From the NCBI RefSeq assembly GCF_001984175.1, contig NZ_MTQP01000059.1, positions 62,001 to 126,000 on the forward strand: a stretch of 64,000 nt of DNA. The letters run 5' to 3'. Position 1 is the first letter of the stretch. Every line of letters starts with the position of its first letter. Made by a program: the position numbers and the translations under genes. The notes under the pieces are model-generated. The model worked only from the letters and a program-made list of their open reading frames with translations. It ran no database searches and was not told where the DNA came from. Origin of the DNA: Saccharothrix sp. ALI-22-I. GTDB lineage: Bacteria > Actinomycetota > Actinomycetes > Mycobacteriales > Pseudonocardiaceae. Below are positions 52,468 through 63,660 of the stretch, piece after piece.

Positions 52468-52470
52468 GCT
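52465..52470 (+). promoter_or_regulatory. Leaderless -10 of ribF using the preceding stop codon
   Basis: TAGGCT begins with the TAG stop of the small membrane protein gene and ends 7 bp before GTG 52478. Confidence 0.5.
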
Positions 52471-52477
52471 TGCCCGC

Positions 52478-53419
52478 GTGCAACGCTGGCGAGGACTGGA
52501 CCACCTACCGAGCGGCTGGGGCCGCTGCGTCGTGACCATCGGCGTGTTCGACGGGGTGCACCGCGGGCACCAGGCGCTGATCAACCGGGCGGTCGGGCTG
52601 GCCGCGGACAAGGGCGTGCCCAGCGTCCTGATCACCTTCGACCCGCACCCGTCCGAAGTGGTCCGACCGGGCAGCCACCCGGCCCAGCTGACCAGCCTGC
52701 GCCGACGTGCCGAACTGGTCGAGGACCTGGGCGTGGACGTGTTCTGCGTGATCCCGTTCACCGCCGAGGTGGCCCGCACGCCCGCCGACGAGTTCGCGCA
52801 CGAGGTGCTGGTCGACCGGCTGCACGTGGCCGCCGTGGTGGTGGGGGAGAACTTCACCTTCGGCAGCAAGGCCGCCGGCAACGTGGAGCTGCTGCGCGCG
52901 CTGGGCAAGCGGTTCGGCTTCGTGACCGAGGGAGCGGATCTGGTGACCGACGACGGGGTGACGTACTCGTCGACCTACATCCGCGCGTGCATCGACGCGG
53001 GTGACGTGGCCACCGCCGCCCAGGCGCTCGGCCGGCCGCACCGGCTGGAGGGCATCGTGGTGCGCGGCGACGGCCGCGGCAAGGAACTCGGCTTCCCCAC
53101 GGCGAACCTCTCCACCGCCCGGTTCGCCGCCGTGCCCGCGGACGGCGTGTACGCGTGCTGGTTCGTGCACGGCTCCGGCCGCCGCCTCAAGGCCGCCGTG
53201 AGCGTGGGCACCAACCCGACGTTCTCCGGCCGGGAACGGCGGGTGGAGGCGTTCGTGCTCGACGTGGACGAGGACTTCTACGGCCAGCGGGTGGCCCTGG
53301 ACTTCGTCGACCGGCTGCGGGACATGGAGAAGTTCGACAGCGTCGAGTCGCTGCTGGAGCAGATGCACCGCGACGTGGCCGTGACCCGTGACCTCCTGGT
53401 CGTCGCGGACGACGTCTGA
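52478..53419 (+). CDS. ribF: Bifunctional riboflavin kinase / FAD synthetase
   Basis: A 313-aa enzyme making FMN and FAD from riboflavin. The N-terminal adenylyltransferase domain has TIGVFDGVHRGHQAL and VVGENFTFGSKAAGN; the C-terminal kinase domain has GRGKELGFPTANLS and VSVGTNPTF. Standard neighbour of truB. GTG 52478. Confidence 0.96.
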   Translation: MQRWRGLDHLPSGWGRCVVTIGVFDGVHRGHQALINRAVGLAADKGVPSVLITFDPHPSEVVRPGSHPAQLTSLRRRAELVEDLGVDVFCVIPFTAEVARTPADEFAHEVLVDRLHVAAVVVGENFTFGSKAAGNVELLRALGKRFGFVTEGADLVTDDGVTYSSTYIRACIDAGDVATAAQALGRPHRLEGIVVRGDGRGKELGFPTANLSTARFAAVPADGVYACWFVHGSGRRLKAAVSVGTNPTFSGRERRVEAFVLDVDEDFYGQRVALDFVDRLRDMEKFDSVESLLEQMHRDVAVTRDLLVVADDV

Positions 53420-53510
53420 GGCGTTGAACCAGGTGGGTGGAACCGCCCGTGTGACACAGGACGACCTGGCAAGATGCCTGTCACGGCCGTCGGTCAGGGG
53501 AGAGGCGAAG

Positions 53511-53996
53511 GTGGAGGACCACAAGATCGTCCAGCGCAATCTCGCGTTGCAGCGGGAGTGGTACGGGGAACCCTTGGGCGACCGGGTGCGCCGGCTTGTG
53601 GTCGCGTTCAGCGTCTCGCAGGCGCAGCTCGCGGACGTGCTGGGGATCAGCGCGCCGATGCTGAGCCAGGTGATGAGCGGGCGGCGGGCCAAGATCGGCA
53701 ACCCGTCCGTGCTGGCCCGGATGATCATGCTGGAGCGCAAGGTCCTCACCCCCGACGTGGCCAGTGGCGCGCCCGAGGCGTTGCAGCGGGCGTTGGAGGA
53801 CGTGCGCCTGTCGAAGCCCACGGTGAGCCGCGACTCACTGCCCGTGAACGGCGCCGACGACGAGGCCGTGGTGTTCCCGTTCCTGCGCCGGCTGGCCGAC
53901 CGCCGCGAGTTGTCGCAGGCCGCCGACGTGCTGGGCGAGGACTTCCCGGCGCTGGCCGAGCTGCTGCGCCGCGCGGGCAAGGGCCGCGACGTCTGA
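53511..53996 (+). CDS. XRE-type helix-turn-helix regulator
   Basis: A 161-aa protein. The helix-turn-helix lies at about 37-60 (VSQAQLADVLGISAPMLSQVMSG). The rest is helical, with no sensor domain. It sits 91 bp after ribF and 10 bp before the thpR-like gene. GTG 53511 behind GGGGAGAGG. The target is unknown. Confidence 0.85.
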   Translation: MEDHKIVQRNLALQREWYGEPLGDRVRRLVVAFSVSQAQLADVLGISAPMLSQVMSGRRAKIGNPSVLARMIMLERKVLTPDVASGAPEALQRALEDVRLSKPTVSRDSLPVNGADDEAVVFPFLRRLADRRELSQAADVLGEDFPALAELLRRAGKGRDV

Positions 53997-54006
53997 GACC
54001 GCTGCG

Positions 54007-54459
54007 GTGAGCCTGTTCTCCGCGATCTTCCCGCCCGACGACGTGGTCGGGGAACTGCACGACGCCCTCCGCCCTCTCCGCGAGGCGCACCCCCGCCTGC
54101 GCTGGCAGCACCCGTCCCGTTGGCACGTCACGATCCGGTTCTTCGGTGCGGCCGAGCCCGCCGACCAGCTGGCCGGCCTGGACCGGGTGCCCGCGCCGGT
54201 GCTGCGGCTGCACGGCAGCGGCGTGTTCCGGCACGTGCTGTGGATCGGGGTGGACGGCGCGCTGGCCGAACTCGGTGAGGCGGCGGGGGTGCCGCTGGAC
54301 TGGCGTCCACACCTGACAGTCGCCCGCGGCGCCGCGCTGCCGCTGGTGGAGTTCACCGGTCGCGAGTGGACCGCGACGGAGGTCGTGCTGGTGCGCAGCC
54401 ACCCGGCGGCCGGCTACACGGTGCTCGACCGAGTGCCCTTGAGCACGCCAAACGCGTAG
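54007..54459 (+). CDS. thpR: RNA 2',3'-cyclic phosphodiesterase (ThpR / LigT-like)
   Basis: A 150-aa 2H phosphoesterase. The two catalytic HxT motifs are HVTIRF (about 40-45) and HLTVAR (about 102-107). It opens 2',3'-cyclic phosphates on RNA; the true substrate in bacteria is unsure. GTG 54007, 10 bp after the XRE gene, suggests an operon. Confidence 0.9.
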   Translation: MSLFSAIFPPDDVVGELHDALRPLREAHPRLRWQHPSRWHVTIRFFGAAEPADQLAGLDRVPAPVLRLHGSGVFRHVLWIGVDGALAELGEAAGVPLDWRPHLTVARGAALPLVEFTGREWTATEVVLVRSHPAAGYTVLDRVPLSTPNA

Positions 54460-54581
54460 TCCGCAGGTACTGCTGGTAACCTCGACAGTTGGGTCTGGCT
54501 GCGGTCCGTGGCGGCCAGTACCGACTACCCCGCATTCGTGGGGCCGCACGGGACTTAACCAGCACAGGGAGTAATGAGCAC

Positions 54582-54851
54582 GTGGCACTGACCACCGAGC
54601 AGAAGAAGACCATCCTCACCGAGTACGGCGTCCACGACACCGACACCGGTTCGGCCGAGGCCCAGGTCGCGCTGCTGAGCAAGCGCATCGCCGACCTGAC
54701 GGAACACCTCAAGAAGCACAAGCACGACCACCACTCGCGTCGTGGTCTGCTCCTGCTGGTCGGCCGGCGTCGCCGGCTGCTGAACTACCTCCAGAAGGTG
54801 GACATCCAGCGCTACCGCGCCCTGATCGGGCGGCTCGGCCTGCGCAGGTGA
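54582..54851 (+). CDS. rpsO: 30S ribosomal protein S15
   Basis: An 89-aa 16S-rRNA-binding protein. [23 protein letters not shown] and [23 protein letters not shown] cover the whole family signature. GTG 54582 behind AGGGAG. It ends in a strong terminator, then pnp. Confidence 0.98.
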   Translation: MALTTEQKKTILTEYGVHDTDTGSAEAQVALLSKRIADLTEHLKKHKHDHHSRRGLLLLVGRRRRLLNYLQKVDIQRYRALIGRLGLRR

Positions 54852-54856
54852 GACGT

Positions 54857-54895
54857 GCCGAGGGGGAGTGACCACCAGGGTCACTCCCCCTTGGC
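54857..54895 (+). terminator. Terminator between rpsO and pnp
   Basis: AGGGGGAGTGACC (54861-54873) pairs with GGTCACTCCCCCT (54879-54891), 5-base loop, and the stem extends outward by four pairs. It is 5 bp after the rpsO stop. In Streptomyces the rpsO-pnp intergenic hairpin is an RNase III target. Confidence 0.88.
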
Positions 54896-54974
54896 GTAAC
54901 TGAAAACAACAAAGACGAGGGACGCACGCACGCGCGGCGCACGGGACGACAGTTCGCCGGTCCTCGGTAGTGGC

Positions 54975-54996
54975 CCCCTGGTAGGAAACCCAGGGG
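54975..54996 (+). promoter_or_regulatory. Hairpin in the pnp leader
   Basis: CCCCTGG (54975-54981) pairs with CCAGGGG (54990-54996) around an 8-base loop, 82 bp before the pnp start. It may be a processing or autoregulation site, as known for pnp leaders. Confidence 0.45.
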
Positions 54997-55078
54997 ACTT
55001 CGATCGAAGACCGGCCTCGTCCGAACCGCGATCCCGCGCCCGAGCGCGACGCGACCCGCATGACGAGGAGTATCCGCA

Positions 55079-57330
55079 ATGACGGACGTCGAGGTCCACG
55101 AGACTTCAGCCGTGATCGACAACGGTCGATTCGGCACCCGCACCATCCGCTTCGAGACCGGTCGCCTGGCCCGCCAGGCGGCGGGTTCGGTCGTCGCCTA
55201 CCTGGACGACGAGACGATGCTGCTGTCGGCGACGACGGCGTCGAAGCATCCCAAGGAGCACTTCGACTTCTTCCCCCTCACGGTGGACGTCGAGGAGCGC
55301 ATGTACGCCGCGGGCCGCATCCCCGGCTCGTTCTTCCGCCGCGAAGGCCGCCCGTCGACCGACGCGATCCTGACCTGTCGCCTCATCGACCGGCCGCTGC
55401 GCCCGTCCTTCGTGGACGGTCTGCGCAACGAGATCCAGGTCGTCATCACGGTGATGAGCCTGAACCCGCAGGACCTGTACGACGTGGTGGCGATCAACGC
55501 CGCGTCCGCGTCCACGCAGCTCGCGGGTCTGCCGTTCTCGGGCCCCATCGGTGGCGTCCGGGTGGCGCTGATCGAGGGCCAGTGGGTGGCGTTCCCGACC
55601 TACGAGCAGCTGGAGAAGGCCGTGTTCGACATGGTCGTCGCCGGCCGTGTCGTCGGTGACGACGTCGCGATCATGATGGTCGAGGCCGAGGCCACCGACA
55701 ACGTCATCGACCTGATCGGTGAGGGCGCGCAGGCGCCCACCGAAGAGGTCGTGGCCGCCGGTCTGGAGGCGTCCAAGCCGTTCATCAAGGCGCTGTGCGA
55801 CGCGCAGGCCCAGCTGGCGCAGGTCGCGGCGAAGGCCACCGGCGAGTTCCCGACCTACCCGGCCTACCAGGCCGACGCCTTCGAGGCCGTCGAGCAGGCC
55901 GCGGGCGGCGAGCTCGGTCAGGCGATGACCATCGGCGGCAAGCAGGAGCGCGAGTCCCGCATCGACGAGATCAAGGCGTCGGTGCTGGAGAAGCTGGCCG
56001 AGCAGTTCGAGGGTCGCGAGAAGGAGGTCGGCGCGGCGTTCCGCTCGCTGACCAAGAAGCTCGTCCGCCAGCGCATCCTGCGCGACAAGGTGCGCATCGA
56101 CGGCCGCGGCCTCACCGAGATCCGGTCGCTGTCGGCCGAGGTCGAGCTGATCCCGCGGGCGCACGGCTCGGCGCTGTTCGAGCGCGGCGAGACCCAGATC
56201 CTGGGTGTCACCACGCTGAACATGCTGCGCATGGAACAGCAGATCGACTCGCTGGCCCCGGAGACGCACAAGCGCTACCTGCACCACTACAACTTCCCGC
56301 CGTTCTCCACCGGTGAGACCGGCCGCGTGGGCTCGCCCAAGCGCCGCGAGATCGGCCACGGCGCGCTGGCCGAGCGGGCGCTGATGCCCGTGCTGCCCAA
56401 GCGCGAGGAGTTCCCCTACGCGATCCGCCAGGTGTCCGAGGCGCTCAGCTCCAACGGCTCGACGTCGATGGGCTCGGTCTGCGCGTCCACGATGTCGCTG
56501 CTCAACGCCGGTGTGCCGCTGAAGGCGCCGGTCTCGGGCATCGCCATGGGCCTGGTGTCCGACGAGGTCGACGGCAAGACGGAGTACGTCGCGCTGACCG
56601 ACATCCTCGGCGCCGAGGACGCGTTCGGCGACATGGACTTCAAGGTCGCCGGCACCAAGGAGTTCGTCACCGCGCTCCAGCTCGACACCAAGCTGGACGG
56701 CATCCCGTCCGAGGTCCTGGGCGCGGCCCTGGGCCAGGCCCGGGACGCGCGCCTGACCATCCTGGAGGTCATGGCCGAGGCCATCGACGCCCCGGACGAG
56801 ATGAGCCCGTTCGCGCCGCGCGTGACGTCGGTCAAGATCCCGACCGACAAGATCGGCGAGGTCATCGGCCCGAAGGGCAAGATGATCAACTCGATCACCG
56901 AGCAGACCGGTGCCGACATCTCCATCGAGGACGACGGCACGATCTACGTCGGCGCGGCGGACGGCCCGTCGGCCGAGGCCGCGATCGGCATGATCAACGC
57001 GATCGCGAACCCGCAGCTGCCGAAGGTGGGCGAGCGCTTCCTGGGCACCGTGGTGAAGACCGCGGCGTTCGGCGCGTTCGTGTCCCTGCTCCCGGGCAAG
57101 GACGGCCTGATCCACATCTCGAAGCTGGGCAACGGCAAGCGCATCAACAAGGTCGAGGACGTCGTCAAGGTCGGCGACAAGCTCCGCGTCGAGATCGCGG
57201 ACATCGACCAGCGCGGCAAGATCAGCCTGGTCCTGGTCAACGAGGACGCGGACGCGGCTCCGGCCGCCGACGCTCCGGTCGAGGACACGGCCCCGGCGCA
57301 GGACACCGCACCCGCCGAGGCCCCGGCGCA

Positions 57331-57334
<4 letters not shown>
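55079..57334 (+). CDS. pnp: Polynucleotide phosphorylase / guanosine pentaphosphate synthetase
   Basis: A 751-aa exoribonuclease with two RNase-PH domains ([28 protein letters not shown]), an all-helical linker, a KH domain ([25 protein letters not shown]) and an S1 domain ([30 protein letters not shown]). In Streptomyces the orthologue also makes (p)ppGpp precursors. Acidic Ala/Pro-rich tail. ATG 55079 behind GACGAGGAG. Overlaps the next gene by 4 bp. Confidence 0.98.
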
Positions 57335-59489
<2,155 letters not shown>

Positions 59490-59493
59490 CCTG

Positions 59494-59931
59494 GTGGGAA
59501 CACGTACCGTCGCGATCCTGATCACCGCCGCGTTGGCGGTGTACTTCGTGCTGCTCGGCGGCCGGGCCGTGGTGCTGCTGGGCACCGGCGAGCCGGTCGG
59601 CATCGGCCTCGGTGTCGGGGTGCTGCTGCTGCCGCTGATCGGCGCGTGGATCGCGTGGACGAACCTGAAGTTCGGTTTCACCGCCGAGCGGATGGCGCGG
59701 CAACTGGACGCGGAGGGTGGTCTCCTCGACCTCTCCGGGTTGCCGCGCCGCCCGTCCGGGCGGGTGGACCGGGAGGCCGCCGACGCGTGGTTCGAGGAAC
59801 GCCGGGCCGACGTGGAGGCGCAGCCGGAGGACTGGCGGACGTGGTTCCTGCTGGCCCAGGCCTACGACCTGGCCGGTGACCGGGGCCGGGCGCGGGAAAC
59901 CATGCGCAAGGCCATCGACCTGTTCGGCTGA
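59494..59931 (+). CDS. Membrane protein with C-terminal TPR-like unit
   Basis: A 145-aa protein with two membrane helices (about 6-27 and 36-57), then a helical domain with a TPR-like end (WRTWFLLAQAYDLAGDRGRARETMRKAIDLF). Conserved in place after dapB in my recollection of actinomycete genomes; function unknown. GTG 59494. Confidence 0.8.
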   Translation: MGTRTVAILITAALAVYFVLLGGRAVVLLGTGEPVGIGLGVGVLLLPLIGAWIAWTNLKFGFTAERMARQLDAEGGLLDLSGLPRRPSGRVDREAADAWFEERRADVEAQPEDWRTWFLLAQAYDLAGDRGRARETMRKAIDLFG

Positions 59932-60020
59932 GATTCTTCCGCCGGGACTCTTCCGGTAGGGGTCACACGACCGGGTGGTTCGACGTGCGGTCACCCGAAT
60001 GGCCGGGTAGCCGATGAGGC

Positions 60021-60404
60021 ATGGACCGTGCAGCGGTGGACCGCCTCTACGACTGTGACGTGCTCGACCGGCACGGCCGGCCCATCGGACCGGTCGCCGA
60101 GCTGTGGGTGGCCGACGGCCGTCCGCTCTGGGCCACCGTGCGCAGAGACGGCGGCCCCACCCTCGTCCCGATCCGCGGCGCCCAAGTGCGCGACCGCAGG
60201 CTCGTGGTGCCGGTGGAGAAGCGCGAGGTCGAGAACGCGCCGAGGGTGGGCGGACGGGAGCTGTCCGAGGCCGAACAGGCCGAACTGTACGAGCACTACG
60301 GGCTGAGGCTGCCCGAGCAGCGCCTGGTGCGCTACGAACGCAGCACCGGTGTCAGTGCACCCACCAGCCGGCCATCGCGGCGGGCGAGGCGGCCAAGACG
60401 GTGA
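60021..60404 (+). CDS. PRC-barrel-like protein
   Basis: A 127-aa protein. Residues 1-70 look like a PRC-barrel (LYDCDVLDRHGRPIGPVAELWVADGRP...VPIRGAQVRDRRLVVPV). The C-terminal third is charged and its last 17 residues come from a 53-bp antisense overlap with the VTT gene. Role unknown; stress-response links are common for such proteins. Confidence 0.72.
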   Translation: MDRAAVDRLYDCDVLDRHGRPIGPVAELWVADGRPLWATVRRDGGPTLVPIRGAQVRDRRLVVPVEKREVENAPRVGGRELSEAEQAELYEHYGLRLPEQRLVRYERSTGVSAPTSRPSRRARRPRR

Positions 60405-60852
60405 ACCGGGCGAACCGGCCGACCATGCCGGTGGAGACGAACAGCCAGGACGACATGCCCGCCAGACCCGCCAGCACGGTGGTGAACGCGAACGGCGGTA
60501 AGCCGACCACCGAGCTGACCGCGTGCGTGCCGAACATCCAGTGCGGGTGCCGGTGACAGCGCACGCGCACCCACTCCATCCGCGTCTTCCACTTCTGCCG
60601 CCACGGCGACAACGCCTTGTCCGGCTTCTCCTTGCGCTTGAGGAACGCCGGCATGTGCAGCGAACCCCGTGCGGCCAGGAAGTAGAACATCTTGCCCAGC
60701 ACCTGGCCCAGGGCCACCGCCAGCCCGATCCACCAGCACGAAATGCCCGGTTGCTGCGTCACCAGCCCGACCACGAAAATCTCGATGCTGATCAGCGGCA
60801 CCAGTGAGGAGCCGAATGCGACGCCGAACGTGAGGCACAACCAACCAAGCAC
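60352..60852 (-). CDS. VTT-domain (DedA/YqaA-like) membrane protein
   Basis: A 166-aa membrane protein. VALGQVLGKMFYFLAARG near the middle and SSVVGLPPFAFTTVLAGLAGMS late match the VTT/SNARE-associated family, which includes lipid scramblases. It is shorter than DedA (about 200). GTG 60852; convergent with the PRC-barrel-like gene. Confidence 0.8.
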   Translation of the reverse strand: MLGWLCLTFGVAFGSSLVPLISIEIFVVGLVTQQPGISCWWIGLAVALGQVLGKMFYFLAARGSLHMPAFLKRKEKPDKALSPWRQKWKTRMEWVRVRCHRHPHWMFGTHAVSSVVGLPPFAFTTVLAGLAGMSSWLFVSTGMVGRFARFTVLAASPAAMAGWWVH

Positions 60853-60873
60853 TCGGTCGAGGCTACCCGTCGG

Positions 60874-61425
60874 TCAGGACGTGAGAAGTAGGGACAGCCC
60901 CCCGGTTACCCTTATTTCGCGCAATGGCCGCCCACTGGCGTCCAGGGTGCGCACCGTGCCGTCCGGCTCCCAGTCCGCCTTGCCGTAGAAGCCGATCGAG
61001 GCCTTGTCCGCCTCCGGCACCCACGCGACACCCCTGGTCGCACCGGCTTCACGCAGGTGGCGGGCCGCGGTGGCGAGCAGCCTGCCGCCGTGCCCACGTC
61101 GTCCCCAACGCGGTTCCACCAGCACGCTCACGAGTGCCGTCGTCGAGGCGTCGTCGGGCAGGGAACCGTCCGCGTGGGCCACTTCTTCTTCGGGCGCCAT
61201 CCCGGCGATGCAGAAACCGACCGTCCAGGTGCCTTCGGTGGCGACGAACACCTGGCCGTGCGCGACCGCCTCGGCCCACGCGGGCGCGGTCCGGTCGACG
61301 TCGATCGCTTCCAGCACTTCGGCGGGCACGAGGTCGGAGTAGGCGGTCCGCCAGGTGTCTCGGTGGATGCGGGCGATCTCCGCCACGTCGTCGGGCTGCG
61401 CGGTGCGCGCTGTGGCGTCGGCCAT
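60874..61425 (-). CDS. GNAT N-acetyltransferase
   Basis: A 183-aa acetyltransferase. VEPRWGRRGHGGRLLATAARHLREAG is the acetyl-CoA-binding site, followed by FYGKADWEPDG. Substrate unknown. ATG 61425 has TAGGGT six bases upstream and no ribosome site. It lies 21 bp upstream of the VTT gene on the same strand. Confidence 0.92.
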   Translation of the reverse strand: MADATARTAQPDDVAEIARIHRDTWRTAYSDLVPAEVLEAIDVDRTAPAWAEAVAHGQVFVATEGTWTVGFCIAGMAPEEEVAHADGSLPDDASTTALVSVLVEPRWGRRGHGGRLLATAARHLREAGATRGVAWVPEADKASIGFYGKADWEPDGTVRTLDASGRPLREIRVTGGLSLLLTS

Positions 61426-61431
61426 GGGGGA

Positions 61432-61437
61432 ACCCTA
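61432..61437 (-). promoter_or_regulatory. Leaderless -10 element of the GNAT gene
   Basis: TAGGGT on the minus strand ends 6 bp before ATG 61425. Confidence 0.45.
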
Positions 61438-61489
61438 GCGGCGGAAATCCGCGTGATCCGGGGTGGCCCGGCGTGACAGCGTCGGCCGC

Positions 61490-62359
61490 ATGCGTTGGGC
61501 AGCGTTGGGCGTCGTGTACGTGGTCTGGGGTTCCACCTACCTGGCCATCCGGTTCAGCATCGAGTCGATGCCGCCGCTGCTGTCGGGCGGGATGCGGTTC
61601 CTCGTCGCCGGGCTGGTGCTGGCGCTGCTCGTGGCGTGGCGGGGCAGTCTGCGGATGACGCGGCGGCAGTTCGGTTCGGCGGTGCTGCTGGGGCTGCTGT
61701 TGCCCGCGTGGGGTAATGGGCTCGTGGTGGTGGCCGAGCAGTCGGTGGCGTCCGGGCTGGCGGCGCTGCTGGTGGCGTCCGTGCCGCTGTACGTGGTGCT
61801 GATGCGGCGGTTCGCCGGGGAGCGGCCGCACCGGGTGACGTACGCGGGCGTGGCCATCGGGCTGGTGGGGTTGGTCGCGCTGCTGTTGGACGACGTGGGC
61901 CAGTCGTCGTGGTGGGGGCCGTGGCTGGTGCTGCTGGCGGCGTTCGGGTGGGCGCTGGGGTCGTTCCTGAGCGGTCGGCTGGACACGCCCGCGAACCCGT
62001 TCGCGCTGTCGGCGGTGGAGATGCTGGCCGGCGGGGCGGCGTTGACGGTGGTCGGGCTGGTCGCGGGGGAGCGGGTGTCGTTCGGCGGGATCACCACGTC
62101 GTCGTGGGTGGCGTGGGGTTATCTGCTGGTGTTCGGGTCGTTGCTGGCGTTCAGCTCGTACGTGTACGTGCTGGGGCAGCTGCCGGTGTCCACGGTGGCG
62201 ACCTACGCGTACGTGAACCCGGTGATCGCGGTGGTGCTCGGGGTGTGGCTGGCCGACGAGCGGTTCGGGCTGTTCCAGCTGCTCGGGGGTCTGCTGGTGG
62301 TGCTGGCGGTGCTCCTGGTCGTGCGGGCGGAGCGGGCCGAGCGGAAGTGTCGTACCTGA
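61490..62359 (+). CDS. EamA-family (DMT superfamily) exporter
   Basis: A 289-aa protein with ten helices as two EamA repeats: VWGSTYLAIRFSIESMPPLLSGGMRFL opens the first and SYVYVLGQLPVSTVATYAYVNPVIAVVLGV closes the second, as in YedA/RhaT-like proteins. Substrate unknown, often amino acids or metabolites. ATG 61490. Divergent from the GNAT gene by 64 bp. Confidence 0.93.
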   Translation: MRWAALGVVYVVWGSTYLAIRFSIESMPPLLSGGMRFLVAGLVLALLVAWRGSLRMTRRQFGSAVLLGLLLPAWGNGLVVVAEQSVASGLAALLVASVPLYVVLMRRFAGERPHRVTYAGVAIGLVGLVALLLDDVGQSSWWGPWLVLLAAFGWALGSFLSGRLDTPANPFALSAVEMLAGGAALTVVGLVAGERVSFGGITTSSWVAWGYLLVFGSLLAFSSYVYVLGQLPVSTVATYAYVNPVIAVVLGVWLADERFGLFQLLGGLLVVLAVLLVVRAERAERKCRT

Positions 62360-62375
62360 GTGGGAGTATCCAGCC

Positions 62376-63596
62376 GTGCAGAAGATGAGCGCAGACGTCG
62401 CCCGCCGCATCGCACTGGGCGCTCAGGGTTTCGCCGATCCCCGGCCCGCCGGCGCGCCCACCCGGCGGCACCTCCAGAAGGTGCTGTCACGGGTTCAGCT
62501 GTTACAGCTGGACTCGGTGAACGTGGCCGTCCGAGCGCACTACATGCCGTTGTTCAGCCGGCTCGGCGCCTACGCGCCGTCGCTGGTGGACGAGGCGGCG
62601 TGGTCGCACAACGCGCGTCGGCCGAGGCTGCTGGTGGAGTACTGGGCGCACGAGGCGAGCCTGGTGCCGGTGCAGGACTGGCCGCTGTTCCACTCCGGGG
62701 CCAAGCGCCCGGGCTGGTGGAAGGGGTACACCACGATCGCCGAGCGCTCACCGCAGCTGGTGGACGACATCCTGGCGGTGGTGAAGGAGCTGGGGCCGGT
62801 CGGCGCCGGCGCGATCGAGAAGGCGCTGGCCGGCGGCGGGCCGCGGGCCAAGGAGCACTGGGGCTGGAACTGGTCCGAGGTCAAGAAGGTGTGCGAGTAC
62901 CTGTTCGGCGAGGGCGCGTTGACGACCGGGTCGCGGCGCAGCTTCGAGCGGCTGTACGACCTGACCGAACGGGTGCTGCCGCCGGAGGTGCTGGCCCGGC
63001 GGATGTCGATCTCCGCCGAGGAGGGTTCGCGCGAGTTGGTGGCGCGGGCGGCGACGGCTCTGGGGGTGGCGACGGAACCGGACCTGCGCGACTACTACCG
63101 CCTCCAGCCGGCCCGCAGCCGGCAGGCCGTGGCGGAGCTGGTCGACGCCGGGGTGCTGGAGCCGGTCGAGGTGCGGGGCTGGGGCGCGCCCGCGTACAAG
63201 CACGTCGAGGCGCGCGTCCCGCGCAAGATCACCGGGCGGGCGCTGCTGTGCCCGTTCGACCCGCTGATCTGGGAGCGGGCCCGGACGGAGCGGATCTTCG
63301 ACTTCTTCTACCGGATCGAGATCTACGTGCCCGCGCAGAAGCGGGTGCACGGGTACTACGTGTTCCCGTTCCTGCTGGACGGCGAGCTGGTGGGGCGGGT
63401 CGACCTCAAGGCGGACCGTGCCGCCGGCGTGCTGCGCGTGCAGGCGGCGTACTCGGAGCCGACCGCCGACATCGGCCGCGTCGCCGTCGAGCTGGCCGCC
63501 GAGCTGCGCCACATGGCCGACTGGCTGGAGCTGGACGACGTCGAGGTGGGGCCGCGCGGCGATCTCGCCCCGACCCTCAAGGCGGTCGCCCGCTGA
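62376..63596 (+). CDS. AlkX/YcaQ-family DNA glycosylase (winged-helix crosslink repair)
   Basis: A 406-aa protein of the HTH_42 family. The catalytic QxD motif is seen in LLQLDSVNV (about 43-51), as in E. coli YcaQ (AlkX), which unhooks interstrand crosslinks and removes bulky N7 alkyl adducts. YWAHEASLVP and LCPFDPLIW are further family marks. Self-resistance AlkZ enzymes use QxQ instead. The GTG at 62376 lies 16 bp after the EamA stop, with GAGTAT 6 bp upstream. Together with an exporter this could serve resistance to a genotoxin, but that is inference. Confidence 0.9.
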   Translation: MQKMSADVARRIALGAQGFADPRPAGAPTRRHLQKVLSRVQLLQLDSVNVAVRAHYMPLFSRLGAYAPSLVDEAAWSHNARRPRLLVEYWAHEASLVPVQDWPLFHSGAKRPGWWKGYTTIAERSPQLVDDILAVVKELGPVGAGAIEKALAGGGPRAKEHWGWNWSEVKKVCEYLFGEGALTTGSRRSFERLYDLTERVLPPEVLARRMSISAEEGSRELVARAATALGVATEPDLRDYYRLQPARSRQAVAELVDAGVLEPVEVRGWGAPAYKHVEARVPRKITGRALLCPFDPLIWERARTERIFDFFYRIEIYVPAQKRVHGYYVFPFLLDGELVGRVDLKADRAAGVLRVQAAYSEPTADIGRVAVELAAELRHMADWLELDDVEVGPRGDLAPTLKAVAR

Positions 63597-63616
63597 CCCC
63601 TCATCGCCACCTGAAC

Positions 63617-63638
63617 TGACAGATGTTGAAATCTGTCA
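63617..63638 (+). promoter_or_regulatory. Operator-like palindrome upstream of the aldo-keto reductase
   Basis: TGACAGAT-GTTGAA-ATCTGTCA is a perfect 8-bp inverted repeat with 6-bp spacer. TTGAAA (63626-63631) within it and CATAGT (63649-63654) are 17 bp apart and form a good -35/-10 pair, so a regulator bound here would block RNA polymerase. Confidence 0.75.
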
Positions 63639-63660
63639 TCCCAATTGTCATAGTGGAGTC

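Noticed and set aside
55106..57115. 669-aa open frame antisense to pnp
   Set aside because: Shadow of a highly conserved gene; no recognisable protein features.
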